A stretch of DNA of 64,000 nucleotides. It comes from Flavobacterium sp. IB48 (GTDB lineage Bacteria > Bacteroidota > Bacteroidia > Flavobacteriales > Flavobacteriaceae). The DNA lies in the NCBI RefSeq assembly GCF_016405855.1, contig NZ_JAEFCA010000007.1, positions 124,001 to 188,000 of the forward strand, written 5' to 3'. Under the pieces are notes generated by a model. The model did not search any database, was not told the DNA's origin, and was given only the letters and a program-made list of their open reading frames with translations. Of the stretch, positions 39,661 through 48,808 are shown one piece after another; position 1 is the stretch's first letter; each line of letters starts with the position of its first letter. Both the position numbers and the translations under genes were made by a program.

Positions 39661-40473
39661 TTATAGAAAAAGAATCATCAGCCACCAAAAAATCGGTACA
39701 CTTTCTACCCAAAAAGAAGTATAATATTTGGAACGATTTGGATTGGCAAATGCAATAAATAACATCAGCATAATAACCATGATAAGATTTATAATTGCAT
39801 CGTGATAATTGAATGTTGAAATAAAAACTTCTAAAAACCAAAACGGAATCAATAATAGAAATCCTAAAAGTTTAGTTTTCTTAACGCCAATTGTCTGTGG
39901 AACGGTTTGAAGGTGCGGGTCATCATTTGCGAGATCCAGAATTTCAAAAACCAAAATCAACACAAAAACCAATATAAATCGCTGAATACATTTGATAAAG
40001 AAATCTGTTGTAAATGGAATTTCGGCATTTATGAGAGGCAAAACCAAAGTTGCTCCAACCCAACAAAGCGCTACAATGTAAATTTTTACGCCAGCCCAAT
40101 TCCTGGCATTTTTTCGGTTTGGAAAAAATGGTAATGTATAAAGTGCAGTTATGGCAAAAATTCCAACGGAGACAATTTGGGTAATTCGCTTTAAATGGAA
40201 AAAATAATATCCAACCAAAATCAGCGAAATAAAACTCAAAACGGCTATAATTTTTAGCTGCGTTCCTATTTGATTTTTCTTTACGCGAACCAGCGCATCA
40301 TATTTTACGAAATTATATCCTACAATTGTGCCAAAAAAAACAAAAAGTGCCATCGGCTCATCATATTGAATATGAAATACATGAAACGTAATTCGTACAA
40401 GAGCGTAACAAGATAAAGCCACATGAATACTGCTATTTAGATAAAAATCTAAGATGCGTTTTGATACTATCAT
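39661..40473 (-). CDS. UbiA-like integral membrane protein
   Basis: 270 residues with about eight or nine membrane helices. Two degenerate UbiA-type Asp motifs can be seen: VGYNFVKYDALVRVKKN (about 50-66) and LDLANDDPHLQTVPQTIGVKKTKL (about 178-201). UbiA enzymes transfer prenyl groups, but the first motif here has only one Asp where NDxxDxxxD is normal, so catalysis is doubtful. Monocistronic, with a -7 box four bases from ATG. Confidence 0.7.
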   Translation of the reverse strand: MIVSKRILDFYLNSSIHVALSCYALVRITFHVFHIQYDEPMALFVFFGTIVGYNFVKYDALVRVKKNQIGTQLKIIAVLSFISLILVGYYFFHLKRITQIVSVGIFAITALYTLPFFPNRKNARNWAGVKIYIVALCWVGATLVLPLINAEIPFTTDFFIKCIQRFILVFVLILVFEILDLANDDPHLQTVPQTIGVKKTKLLGFLLLIPFWFLEVFISTFNYHDAIINLIMVIMLMLFIAFANPNRSKYYTSFWVESVPIFWWLMILFL

Positions 40474-40477
40474 ACCC

Positions 40478-40505
40478 CAAATCTAATATTTTATTAACAA
40501 ACCAA
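40478..40505 (-). promoter_or_regulatory. Promoter of the UbiA-like gene, box four bases before ATG
   Basis: Minus strand: TTG (40505-40503), 17 bases, TAGATTTG (40485-40478), four bases, ATG (40473). Confidence 0.65.
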
Positions 40506-40569
40506 GTATTTGATTATAAATTTGATAAAAAATGAAGTTAAAAATACCTATTAAATTAGTAATAATACT

Positions 40570-40577
40570 TAATTTTG
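40570..40577 (+). promoter_or_regulatory. -7 promoter box of gcvP
   Basis: TAATTTTG, 92 bases before the gcvP ATG, which implies a leader of about 85-90 bases containing the hairpin at 40608-40645. No strong -33 box. Confidence 0.5.
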
Positions 40578-40607
40578 CGCCACAAAAAAACAACACATTT
40601 ACTTTTA

Positions 40608-40645
40608 AATGTGATTCGTACCATAAAATGGTGTACGAGCACATT
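40608..40645 (+). promoter_or_regulatory. Hairpin in the gcvP leader
   Basis: AATGTG pairs with CACATT, TCGTAC with GTACGA, and CAT with ATG, with one mismatch and a two-base bulge, making a stem of about 15 bp around an AAA loop. It ends 24 bases before the gcvP start codon. Confidence 0.65.
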
Positions 40646-40669
40646 AATTAAAAAAACTTAGATAGCTAC

Positions 40670-43519
40670 ATGAAAACAGATGCTTTTGCTTTAAGACACA
40701 TTGGTCCAAGAGAAACTGATCTTCAGCATATGCTGAAAACTATTGGAGTTGACTCGATCGAGCGACTTGTTTATGAAACCCTTCCAGATGACATTCGTTT
40801 AAAAGCACCTTTGAATTTAGATCCTGCGATGACCGAGTACGAATTTGCAAATCACATTCAAGAATTAGGAAGAAAAAACAAAGTATTCAAATCTTATATT
40901 GGTTTGGGTTATCATCCAACTATCGTTCCTGCTCCAATCCAAAGAAACATCTTCGAAAATCCAGGATGGTATACAGCTTACACGCCTTACCAAGCAGAAA
41001 TTGCTCAAGGTCGTTTGGAAGCAATATTGAATTTCCAAACTACTGTTATCGAATTAACAGGAATGGAAATCGCAAACGCATCTTTACTAGATGAAGGAAC
41101 TGCTGCCGCAGAAGCAATGGCGTTATTATTTGACGTTCGTACAAGAGATCAAAAGAAAAACAATACTCATAAATTCTTCGTTTCTGAAGAAATTCTACCA
41201 CAAACTTTGTCTGTTTTGCAAACACGTTCAACTCCAATTGGAATTGAATTGGTTATTGGAAACCACGAAACATTTGATTTTTCAAATGAATTTTTCGGAG
41301 CTATTTTACAATACCCAGGAAAATACGGTCAAGTAAATGATTATAGTGCTTTTGTTGCTAAGGCAAAAGAAAACGAAATTAAAGTTGCCTTTGCTGCTGA
41401 TATTTTATCATTAGCTGCTTTAACTTCTCCAGGAGAAATGGGTGCTGCAGTTGTGGTTGGAACTACTCAACGTTTTGGTGTACCAATGGGTTACGGTGGT
41501 CCTCACGCAGCTTACTTTGCAACTAAAGACGAATACAAACGTTCTATGCCGGGTCGTATTATTGGAGTTTCTGTTGATACAAATGGAAATCGTGCTTTAC
41601 GTATGGCTTTAGGAACTCGTGAACAACACATTAAACGTGAAAAAGCAACTTCTAACATTTGTACTGCTCAGGTTTTATTAGCAGTTATGGCTGGAATGTA
41701 CGCGGTTTATCACGGACCAGAAGGTTTAAAATACATTGCAAATAAAGTTCATGCATCGGCGGTTACTACTGCTGAGGCTTTAAATAAAATTGGAGTTTCT
41801 CAAATTAACTCAGCTTATTTTGATACTATTTTGGTAAAAGCAGATGCTCAAAAAGTAAAAGCTATTGCTGAGAAAAACGAAGTAAACTTCTTCTATCCTG
41901 ATGCTAACTCAGTTTCAATATCATTAAACGAAACAACTTCTATTGCCGACATCAACCAAATCGTTGCGATTTTTGCTGAAACTTTAGGAAAAGAAATTGT
42001 TACGGTTTCTGAATTAACTGAAACTAGTCAATTACCAGCTTCATTAGAAAGAACTTCTTCTTTCTTAACGCATGATGTTTTCAACAATCATCATTCAGAA
42101 AGCCAATTGATGCGTTACATCAAAAAATTAGAACGTAAAGATTTATCATTAAATCATTCGATGATTTCATTGGGTTCTTGTACGATGAAATTAAACGCAG
42201 CTTCTGAAATGTTGCCTCTTTCAATGCCAAACTGGAACAGCATTCACCCGTTTGCACCAGTTGAGCAAGCTGAAGGTTACATTACAATGCTTAAAAAATT
42301 AGAGCAACAATTAAATGTAATTACTGGTTTTGCTGGAACAACATTACAGCCAAACTCAGGAGCTCAAGGAGAGTATGCTGGTTTAATGGCGATTCGTGCT
42401 TACCACATGTCAAGAAACGAAGGTCACCGTAATGTATGTTTAATTCCTTCATCGGCTCACGGAACAAATCCTGCTTCTGCTGCGATGGCGGGAATGAAAA
42501 TCATTGTTACTAAAACAACTCCAGAAGGAAATATTGACGTAGAAGATTTAAGAGAAAAAGCGATTGAGCACAAAGATGATTTATCTTGTTTAATGGTAAC
42601 GTACCCTTCTACTCACGGAGTTTTCGAATCTTCAATTATTGAAATTACAAAATTAATCCACGATAATGGTGGTTTAGTATATATGGATGGTGCAAACATG
42701 AACGCGCAAGTTGGATTAACAAATCCTGCTACAATTGGCGCTGACGTTTGTCACTTAAACTTACACAAAACATTCGCTATTCCTCACGGTGGTGGTGGAC
42801 CTGGAGTTGGACCAATTTGTGTGAACGAAAAATTAGTTCCGTTCTTGCCAACAAACCCAATCTTAAAAGTAGGTGGCGAACAAGCAATTACCGCAATTTC
42901 ATCTGCTCCTTACGGATCTGCTTTAGTATGTTTAATTTCTTATGGCTACATTACAATGATGGGAGCTGAAGGATTAAAAAGTGCTACAGAACACGCAATC
43001 TTGAATGCCAACTATATGAAATCTCGTTTTGAAGGTCACTACCCAATTCTTTATACTGGAGAATGCGGAAGAGCGGCTCACGAAATGATTTTAGATTGCC
43101 GTGCATTTAAAGAAAACGGAATCGAAGTTGGTGATATCGCAAAACGTTTAATGGATTACGGTTTCCACGCTCCAACGGTTTCTTTTCCAGTTGCTGGAAC
43201 TTTAATGATCGAACCAACTGAATCTGAAGATTTAGCTGAGTTAGATCGTTTCTGTGATGCACTTATTTCAATCAGAAAAGAGATTGAAGCTGCAACTGCT
43301 GATGACAAAAACAATGTATTGAAAAATGCACCTCATACATTAGCAATGTTAACTTCTGATGCTTGGGATTTCCCTTACTCAAGAGAAACAGCAGCTTATC
43401 CATTAGATTACATCGCAGATAATAAATTCTGGCCATCTGTTCGTCGTGTTGATGATGCTTATGGTGACAGAAACTTAGTTTGCAGCTGTGCTCCTATTGA
43501 AGCTTACATGGAAAGCTAA
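40670..43519 (+). CDS. gcvP: Glycine dehydrogenase (decarboxylating), P protein of the glycine cleavage system
   Basis: 949 residues, a full-length fused P protein. N-terminal half starts FALRHIGPRETDLQHMLKTI and has IGLGYHPTIVPAPIQRNIFENPGWYTAYTPYQAEIAQGRLEAI-type sequence; C-terminal half has the pyridoxal-phosphate Lys in HLNLHKTFAIPHGGGGPG and ends SVRRVDDAYGDRNLVCSCAPIEAY. Decarboxylates glycine and passes the aminomethyl group to GcvH. gcvT and gcvH are not next to it. Codon use is more biased to common codons than its neighbours, consistent with high expression. Confidence 0.98.
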   Translation: MKTDAFALRHIGPRETDLQHMLKTIGVDSIERLVYETLPDDIRLKAPLNLDPAMTEYEFANHIQELGRKNKVFKSYIGLGYHPTIVPAPIQRNIFENPGWYTAYTPYQAEIAQGRLEAILNFQTTVIELTGMEIANASLLDEGTAAAEAMALLFDVRTRDQKKNNTHKFFVSEEILPQTLSVLQTRSTPIGIELVIGNHETFDFSNEFFGAILQYPGKYGQVNDYSAFVAKAKENEIKVAFAADILSLAALTSPGEMGAAVVVGTTQRFGVPMGYGGPHAAYFATKDEYKRSMPGRIIGVSVDTNGNRALRMALGTREQHIKREKATSNICTAQVLLAVMAGMYAVYHGPEGLKYIANKVHASAVTTAEALNKIGVSQINSAYFDTILVKADAQKVKAIAEKNEVNFFYPDANSVSISLNETTSIADINQIVAIFAETLGKEIVTVSELTETSQLPASLERTSSFLTHDVFNNHHSESQLMRYIKKLERKDLSLNHSMISLGSCTMKLNAASEMLPLSMPNWNSIHPFAPVEQAEGYITMLKKLEQQLNVITGFAGTTLQPNSGAQGEYAGLMAIRAYHMSRNEGHRNVCLIPSSAHGTNPASAAMAGMKIIVTKTTPEGNIDVEDLREKAIEHKDDLSCLMVTYPSTHGVFESSIIEITKLIHDNGGLVYMDGANMNAQVGLTNPATIGADVCHLNLHKTFAIPHGGGGPGVGPICVNEKLVPFLPTNPILKVGGEQAITAISSAPYGSALVCLISYGYITMMGAEGLKSATEHAILNANYMKSRFEGHYPILYTGECGRAAHEMILDCRAFKENGIEVGDIAKRLMDYGFHAPTVSFPVAGTLMIEPTESEDLAELDRFCDALISIRKEIEAATADDKNNVLKNAPHTLAMLTSDAWDFPYSRETAAYPLDYIADNKFWPSVRRVDDAYGDRNLVCSCAPIEAYMES

Positions 43520-43541
43520 GAATTAGCTTTTATAAATATCC

Positions 43542-43574
43542 AAACCCGACAGATTTCAAAAACCTGTCGGGTTT
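43542..43574 (+). terminator. Terminator of gcvP
   Basis: Eleven-base stem AAACCCGACAG / CTGTCGGGTTT, loop of 11 bases, then T-rich. Same stem core as at 12631. Confidence 0.9.
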
Positions 43575-43846
43575 ATTTTTTGTTTTGGTTTTTAAGTTTC
43601 CATTTATGATTGCTACTTTAAACCTGAAACTTTAAACTTTCTTCAAACAAAAGACTAAAGAAGAAATCTGATTTAAAGAAACATAACTTTCCGCTAATAT
43701 TTTGTGAAATTATTTCAATAAAATAAACATTACACCGAAAAAAAAATCAGTCCTAAAAACTATTTCAATCGTTTGAAATCTAGGAAATATTAAAAAATCA
43801 TTAGAAAAAAAACAATATATCAACTTAAAAATCGTTTTTTCACAAT
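43575..43846. other. AT-rich spacer before the KAS III-like gene
   Basis: About 270 bases with no gene. The first 70 bases hold degenerate GTTTCA/TGAAAC units related to the repeat at 16024; the remainder is AT-rich with no clear hairpin. Confidence 0.45.
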
Positions 43847-43859
43847 TATATGCATGCAT
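43847..43859 (+). promoter_or_regulatory. TATATGCATGCAT motif upstream of the KAS III-like gene
   Basis: Contains the palindrome ATGCATGCAT. The same 13 bases in the same gene-relative orientation precede the acyl-CoA dehydrogenase gene (52941-52953). Located 75 bases before ATG 43934; a second palindrome TATGATA / TATCATA follows at about 43867-43882. Confidence 0.5.
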
Positions 43860-43933
43860 ACTATTTTTTATGATAGTTATCATAATATTATTTATACATT
43901 AGCAATAAATTTATCGGATAATTAAGGGAAAAA

Positions 43934-44992
43934 ATGAAAATAAAAATTATTGGTATTGGGAGCTATATTCCTAATCTAGAAGTAAAAAACACAGATTTTG
44001 ATAAACATGTTTTTTTAAATGAGGATGGAACTCCTTTTGGTTATCCGAATGAAGTTGTAATTAAAAAATTTAAAGGCATCACTGGAATCCAAAACCGTCG
44101 TTATGCCGAACCTCAATATAATGCTTCTGATTTAGCTTTTTTTGCTGCACAAAAAGCAATTGCAAATGCAGGAATAGATGCCGAAACTCTAGACTATATT
44201 ATTTTCGCCCATAATTTTGGTGACGTAAAAACAGGAACGCATCAAACAGATGTTTTACCAAGTTTAGCAACTCGAGTGAAAAACAAATTAGGAATCAAAA
44301 ATCCTAAATGTGTAGCTTACGATATTCTTTTTGGATGCCCTGGATGGATTGAAGGCGTATTACAAGCGAACGCTTTTATCAAATCTGGAATGGCAAAAAG
44401 AGTTATGGTAATTGGAGCCGAGACTCTATCTAGAGTTGTTGATGATCATGATCGTGATTCTATGATTTACTCTGACGGAGCTGGAGTTTCAATTTTAGAA
44501 GCATCAACAGATGAAACTGGATTACTATCTTATGAGAGCGCCACTTTCGCCAATGATGAAGCCAATTATCTTTTCTTCGGAAAATCTTATAATCCAGATT
44601 TAGATCCAGACATTAAATACATCAAAATGTACGGACGTAAAATCTACGAATTTGCTTTAAGCAATGTTCCATGCGCCATGAAAAGTTGTTTAGATAAAAG
44701 CGGTATTTCAATTGACGAAGTCAAAAAAATCCTGATTCACCAAGCAAACGAAAAAATGGACGAAGCAATTATCGAACGTTTCTACAAACTTTACGATAAA
44801 ACACCTCCAAAAGATATTATGCCAATGAGTATTCATGATTTAGGAAACAGTAGTGTTGCCACTGTTCCTACTTTATACGATTTGATTTTACAAGGAAAAA
44901 TAGAAAATCACGAAATCAACAAAGGCGACGTTCTTATTTTTGCTTCGGTTGGAGCAGGAATGAACATTAATGCTTTTGTTTACCGATACTAG
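43934..44992 (+). CDS. 3-oxoacyl-ACP synthase III-like enzyme (KAS III/FabH fold)
   Basis: 352 residues. Catalytic triad in the FabH order: Cys135 in DILFGCPGWIEGV, His in KKILIHQANEKMDEAI (about 268), Asn in HDLGNSSVATVPTLYDL (about 300); C-terminal ILIFASVGAGMNINAFVYR. Condenses an acyl-CoA with malonyl-ACP or a similar pair. It is longer than typical FabH and is not next to fatty-acid genes, so it may act in a secondary or special-lipid pathway. Monocistronic, with a strong terminator. Confidence 0.85.
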   Translation: MKIKIIGIGSYIPNLEVKNTDFDKHVFLNEDGTPFGYPNEVVIKKFKGITGIQNRRYAEPQYNASDLAFFAAQKAIANAGIDAETLDYIIFAHNFGDVKTGTHQTDVLPSLATRVKNKLGIKNPKCVAYDILFGCPGWIEGVLQANAFIKSGMAKRVMVIGAETLSRVVDDHDRDSMIYSDGAGVSILEASTDETGLLSYESATFANDEANYLFFGKSYNPDLDPDIKYIKMYGRKIYEFALSNVPCAMKSCLDKSGISIDEVKKILIHQANEKMDEAIIERFYKLYDKTPPKDIMPMSIHDLGNSSVATVPTLYDLILQGKIENHEINKGDVLIFASVGAGMNINAFVYRY

Positions 44993-45042
44993 TCGCTGTT
45001 TTCAGTTTCATAGACTGAAAACTCTGATTGAGACTGAAAACT

Positions 45043-45076
45043 AAAAAAGTCCGCACTATAAGGTGCGGACTTTTTT
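45043..45076 (+). terminator. Terminator of the KAS III-like gene
   Basis: Fourteen-base perfect stem AAAAAAGTCCGCAC / GTGCGGACTTTTTT with a 6-base loop. Confidence 0.9.
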
Positions 45077-45078
45077 AG

Positions 45079-45086
45079 TATATTTG
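45079..45086 (+). promoter_or_regulatory. -7 promoter box of the methyltransferase gene
   Basis: TATATTTG immediately after the terminator, 47 bases before ATG 45134. Confidence 0.5.
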
Positions 45087-45133
45087 CGACCTAATTAAAA
45101 TCAAGAACGAGAGATTGTTCGTTCGCAATAACT

Positions 45134-45655
45134 ATGTACGAAAAAACGTTTCCGAATAAAAGATTCAAACTTACCTTAGAGTTTTTACAAAAGCACGTTA
45201 GCACATCAGAGACTATTTTTGATTTTGGAGTTCCAAATCCGTTCTCTAAAATAATGGAAGAAAATGGATACACTGTAAAAAATACAAAAGGCGAAGATTT
45301 AGACAACAATCATAAGGCGCTACAAACAGAAGAATATACTGTTTTTACTGCATTTGAGATTTTCGAACATTTACTAAATCCATATACCATTTTGCAAAAT
45401 GTAAAATGTGATAAATTACTAATTTCAATTCCGTTACGCTTATGGTTTTCGCCAGCATATCGTTCTAAAACAGATATGTGGGACAGACATTACCATGAAT
45501 TTGAAGATTGGCAATTAGATTGGCTTTTAGAAAAAACAGGCTGGAAAATAACCGACCGATTACAATTTACACATCCAGTAAAAAAGTTTGGTTTAAGACC
45601 TTTATTAAGATACTTCACTCCAAGATATTATATTGTTGTAGCTGAAAGAGCTTAA
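45134..45655 (+). CDS. Small class I SAM-dependent methyltransferase-like protein
   Basis: 173 residues. ETIFDFGVPNPFSKIMEENGYTVKNTKGEDLDNNH occupies the place of motif I and the acidic loop, and YTVFTAFEIFEHLLNPYTIL the place of post-motif I; the C-terminal part has WHRHYHEFEDWQLDWLL-like sequence (DMWDRHYHEFEDWQLDWLLE). The glycine-rich motif is degenerate (DFGVPNP), so activity is uncertain. It precedes a glycosyltransferase gene by 94 bases, and the two may be expressed together. Confidence 0.7.
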   Translation: MYEKTFPNKRFKLTLEFLQKHVSTSETIFDFGVPNPFSKIMEENGYTVKNTKGEDLDNNHKALQTEEYTVFTAFEIFEHLLNPYTILQNVKCDKLLISIPLRLWFSPAYRSKTDMWDRHYHEFEDWQLDWLLEKTGWKITDRLQFTHPVKKFGLRPLLRYFTPRYYIVVAERA

Positions 45656-45678
45656 CTTCAAATTCTAATAAAAAATCT

Positions 45679-45713
45679 CAAATTCCAATTGAACTCGTTT
45701 CGATTGGAATTTG
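45679..45713. repeat. Hairpin between methyltransferase and glycosyltransferase genes
   Basis: Eleven-base perfect stem CAAATTCCAAT / ATTGGAATTTG with a 13-base loop, extended by further AATTC units on both sides. It may be a weak terminator. Confidence 0.6.
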
Positions 45714-45749
45714 GAATTTATAAAAATTGGGATTTAAATTGAAAATTTT

Positions 45750-46598
45750 ATGAAATATTACATCGTCATTCCCGCACACAACGAACAAGATCTTATTGGT
45801 CTTACTTTACAATCATTGGTCTCACAAACTGTTTTGCCTTCAAAAGTTGTGGTTGTAAATGACAATTCGACTGATAAAACAGAAGAAGTTGTATTGGGTT
45901 TTGCAAAAGAGAATCCGTACATCTCTGTTGTAAATAAAACTTCAGATGCGATTCATATGCCGGGGAGTAAAGTGATTCAAGCTTTTCAAAAAGGTTTTGA
46001 AACTTTAGATTCTAATTACGACATTATTGTAAAAATTGACGGCGATTTAATTTTTCCTCCAAATTATTTTGAAACCATTATTAAACATTTCGAATCAGAT
46101 CCAAGGGTTGGAATGGCTGGCGGATTCTGCTACATAGATAAAAATGGCGAATGGATTTTGGAAAACCTTACTGATAAAGACCATATTCGCGGTGCTTTAA
46201 AAGCATACCGCGCAGCAACTTTTCAGCAGATTGGAGGTTTACGTCCTGCAATGGGTTGGGATACTGTCGACGAATTGCTTTGCAAGTATTACGATTGGAA
46301 AATTGTTACAGACGAATCTTTACATGTAAAACACTTAAAACCAACTGGTGCAAATTATAACAAAACAGCTCGTTATAAACAAGGCGAAGCTTTTTATACT
46401 TTAGGATATGGTTTTTGGATCACTTCAATTGCTTCTGCAAAATTGGCAATGATGAAGAAAAAACCTTTTCTATTTCTAGACTACATTAGAGGTTTTTGGA
46501 AAGCTAAAAAAGCTAAAACTCCTTTATTGGTAACACCAGAACAAGCTAAATTTATTAGAAATTATCGTTTCCAGAAAATGAAACAAAAGCTTTTTTAA
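45750..46598 (+). CDS. Family 2 glycosyltransferase
   Basis: 282 residues. GT-A fold: YYIVIPAHNEQDLIGLTLQSLVSQT at the start, VVVNDNSTDKTEEVV, the DxD-type motif VKIDGDLIFPPNYFE, and GLRPAMGWDTVDELLCKYYDWK. No strong membrane segment, so a peripheral inner-membrane enzyme. Donor and acceptor are unknown. Confidence 0.85.
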   Translation: MKYYIVIPAHNEQDLIGLTLQSLVSQTVLPSKVVVVNDNSTDKTEEVVLGFAKENPYISVVNKTSDAIHMPGSKVIQAFQKGFETLDSNYDIIVKIDGDLIFPPNYFETIIKHFESDPRVGMAGGFCYIDKNGEWILENLTDKDHIRGALKAYRAATFQQIGGLRPAMGWDTVDELLCKYYDWKIVTDESLHVKHLKPTGANYNKTARYKQGEAFYTLGYGFWITSIASAKLAMMKKKPFLFLDYIRGFWKAKKAKTPLLVTPEQAKFIRNYRFQKMKQKLF

Positions 46599-46677
46599 TC
46601 TTAAAAAAATTAAAAAACTGCCAAGCCGAAACGGTAAACTGTAAACTAATCCTTAATTTAGCCAATATTTAAAAATT

Positions 46678-47424
46678 ATGATGCTAATCCGTTATTTATC
46701 CCAAATCGGGAAATATTTTTTAATGCTGAAGGAAATTTTCAATAAACAGACTAAATGGCCTGTTATGAAAAACCTAATTCTAAAAGAAATCGATGATCTT
46801 ATTATTGATTCACTTGGAATTGTTTGCTTTATCTCTTTTTTCATCGGAGGAGTTGTTGCCATTCAAACAGCGTTAAACTTAACTAACCCTTTAATCCCAA
46901 AATATTTAATAGGTTTTGCTACACGCCAATCTGTAATCTTGGAGTTTGCTCCTACTTTTATTTCGGTAATTATGGCCGGAAAAATGGGATCATATATTAC
47001 TTCAAGTATCGGAACAATGCGCGTTACAGAACAAATTGATGCTTTAGAGGTTATGGGAGTTAACTCTGTAAACTATCTTGTTTTTCCAAAAATAATCGCT
47101 TTACTAATGTATCCTTTTGTAATCGGGATTAGTATGTTTTTAGGAATTTTTGGCGGATGGATGGCTTGTGCTTATGGAGGATTTTCAACTGGTGCCGATT
47201 TTATAATGGGAGCTCAAAAAGATTTCATACCGTTCCATATTACTTATGCCTTTATTAAAACTTTAATCTTTGCCATGTTATTGGCAACAATTCCATCTTT
47301 TCACGGATATTATATGAAAGGTGGTGCATTAGAAGTTGGTAAGGCAAGTACAACATCATTCGTATGGACTTCAGTTTGTATCATTCTTTTTAATTATATA
47401 TTAACTCAATTATTATTAGGATAA
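46678..47424 (+). CDS. mlaE: ABC transporter permease, MlaE family
   Basis: 248 residues, six hydrophobic segments. MlaE features: FFIGGVVAIQTALNLTNPLIPKYLIGFATRQSVILEFAPTFISVIMAGKMGSYITSSIGTMRVTEQIDALEVMG (residues 57-130 region) with the EQIDAL motif. Part of the inner-membrane complex moving phospholipids between the membranes. Its stop overlaps the next start by one base (TAATG), so the two are translationally coupled. The MCE-domain substrate-binding gene is not in the window. Confidence 0.92.
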   Translation: MMLIRYLSQIGKYFLMLKEIFNKQTKWPVMKNLILKEIDDLIIDSLGIVCFISFFIGGVVAIQTALNLTNPLIPKYLIGFATRQSVILEFAPTFISVIMAGKMGSYITSSIGTMRVTEQIDALEVMGVNSVNYLVFPKIIALLMYPFVIGISMFLGIFGGWMACAYGGFSTGADFIMGAQKDFIPFHITYAFIKTLIFAMLLATIPSFHGYYMKGGALEVGKASTTSFVWTSVCIILFNYILTQLLLG

Positions 47425-48185
47425 TGATAGAAGTAAAAAATATAGAAAAATCATTTGGCGATAGTAAAGTTTTAAAAGGCGTTTCAACAATATTTGAAAC
47501 AGGAAAAACCAACTTGATTATTGGACAAAGTGGATCTGGAAAAACAGTTCTATTAAAAACATTATTAGGAATTCATACGCCAGATTCAGGAACAATTGAA
47601 TTTGACGGAAGAGTTTATTCTGATTTGGACAAAGACGAAAAACGTGACTTGAGAACCGAAATCGGAATGGTATTTCAGGGAAGTGCCTTATTTGACTCGA
47701 TGACAGTTGAAGAAAATGTAGCTTTCCCGCTAAAAATGTTCACCAATAATAGCAAAGCACAAATTAAAGAAAGAGTTGACTTTGTTTTAGAAAGAGTAAA
47801 TCTCGTTGACGCTCACAAAAAATTACCTTCTGAGATTTCTGGAGGTATGCAAAAACGTGTGGCTATTGCACGTGCTATTGTAAACAATCCGAAATATTTG
47901 TTTTGTGACGAACCTAACTCTGGTCTAGATCCGAATACTTCGACTTTGATTGACAACTTAATTCAGGAAATCACAAAAGAATACAACATTACAACCGTAA
48001 TTAATACTCACGATATGAACTCTGTAATGGAGATTGGTGAGAATATTGTTTTCTTAAAGAAAGGTCTTAAAGCTTGGCAAGGAACTAAAGAGGAAATCTT
48101 TAGAACTGACAACAAAGACATCGTAAAGTTTGTTTATTCTTCAAACCTTTTCAAAAAAGTAAGAGAAGCCTATTTGAAAGGCTAA
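47424..48185 (+). CDS. mlaF: ABC transporter ATP-binding protein, MlaF family
   Basis: 253 residues. Walker A GQSGSGKT (about 34-41), Q-loop GMVFQGSALFDSMTVEENV, signature SGGMQKR, Walker B YLFCDEPNSGLDP and H-loop NTHDM. Partner of the MlaE permease encoded just upstream. A strong terminator follows, closing the two-gene unit. Confidence 0.94.
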   Translation: MIEVKNIEKSFGDSKVLKGVSTIFETGKTNLIIGQSGSGKTVLLKTLLGIHTPDSGTIEFDGRVYSDLDKDEKRDLRTEIGMVFQGSALFDSMTVEENVAFPLKMFTNNSKAQIKERVDFVLERVNLVDAHKKLPSEISGGMQKRVAIARAIVNNPKYLFCDEPNSGLDPNTSTLIDNLIQEITKEYNITTVINTHDMNSVMEIGENIVFLKKGLKAWQGTKEEIFRTDNKDIVKFVYSSNLFKKVREAYLKG

Positions 48186-48208
48186 AAGCTTTCAAAATTT
48201 AAATGAAA

Positions 48209-48252
48209 AAATCCCAAATTCCAGTTGTTGCAAACTTTGAAATTTGGGATTT
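48209..48252. terminator. Terminator downstream of mlaF
   Basis: Twelve-base stem AAATCCCAAATT / AATTTGGGATTT with a 20-base loop, T-rich tail; works in both directions between converging genes. Confidence 0.8.
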
Positions 48253-48256
48253 CTTT

Positions 48257-48793
48257 TTATTTAAAGTTAGGTGAATAAATCTCAAACTTTAATTTACCAG
48301 ATTCCTCTAAAAATAATTTTAGCTCCTCTGAGTGTTTCTGTGAATTCAACTTAACTATTGATTCCTTTTCTAAATGATTTTCGTTTAAAAAAACAAAATC
48401 TTGAACAGCAAAATTATAGCTCACATCTGCACCTCCAGCGCTTAAGTACTCATTTCGCTGAAATGCTTTTTTATATAAAATAGAGAATATTTTATTCCCT
48501 TTTGCATTTATCTTTTTTGAATAGAAATTGAAATCTAAAAAAGACAATATCCTATAAAGTTCATTATCTTGAACTTTAAACCCAACTTTAGAAAATGTCA
48601 AAACCAATAAGGATATTCCAATCATTGAAAAAACAAATAACATAATAAAAAAGGCAACATTTAAATCTTTTATTTTGTGATTAATGAGTGTTTGCAAACC
48701 TACACATGAAAAATATAAGAAAAAAAATGTTGGCACTAAGAGTATTGCTTTTTGCTTAAACTCAAAATTGTCATTTAGTATTATTTTATTCAT
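48257..48793 (-). CDS. Two-helix membrane protein of unknown function
   Basis: 178 residues. Two membrane helices (about 17-38 ILLVPTFFFLYFSCVGLQTL and 47-70 VAFFIMLFVFSMIGISLLVL), then a soluble part of about 100 residues with strand pattern KVGFKVQDNELYRILSFLDF and a YNFAVQDFVFLNENH segment, in the manner of small PH-like membrane proteins. Not recognised. Confidence 0.6.
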   Translation of the reverse strand: MNKIILNDNFEFKQKAILLVPTFFFLYFSCVGLQTLINHKIKDLNVAFFIMLFVFSMIGISLLVLTFSKVGFKVQDNELYRILSFLDFNFYSKKINAKGNKIFSILYKKAFQRNEYLSAGGADVSYNFAVQDFVFLNENHLEKESIVKLNSQKHSEELKLFLEESGKLKFEIYSPNFK

Positions 48794-48808
48794 TATTCAT
48801 TTAATTTT

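Noticed and set aside
40578..40669. Glycine riboswitch before gcvP
   Set aside because: A leader and hairpin exist, but the conserved aptamer blocks are absent.
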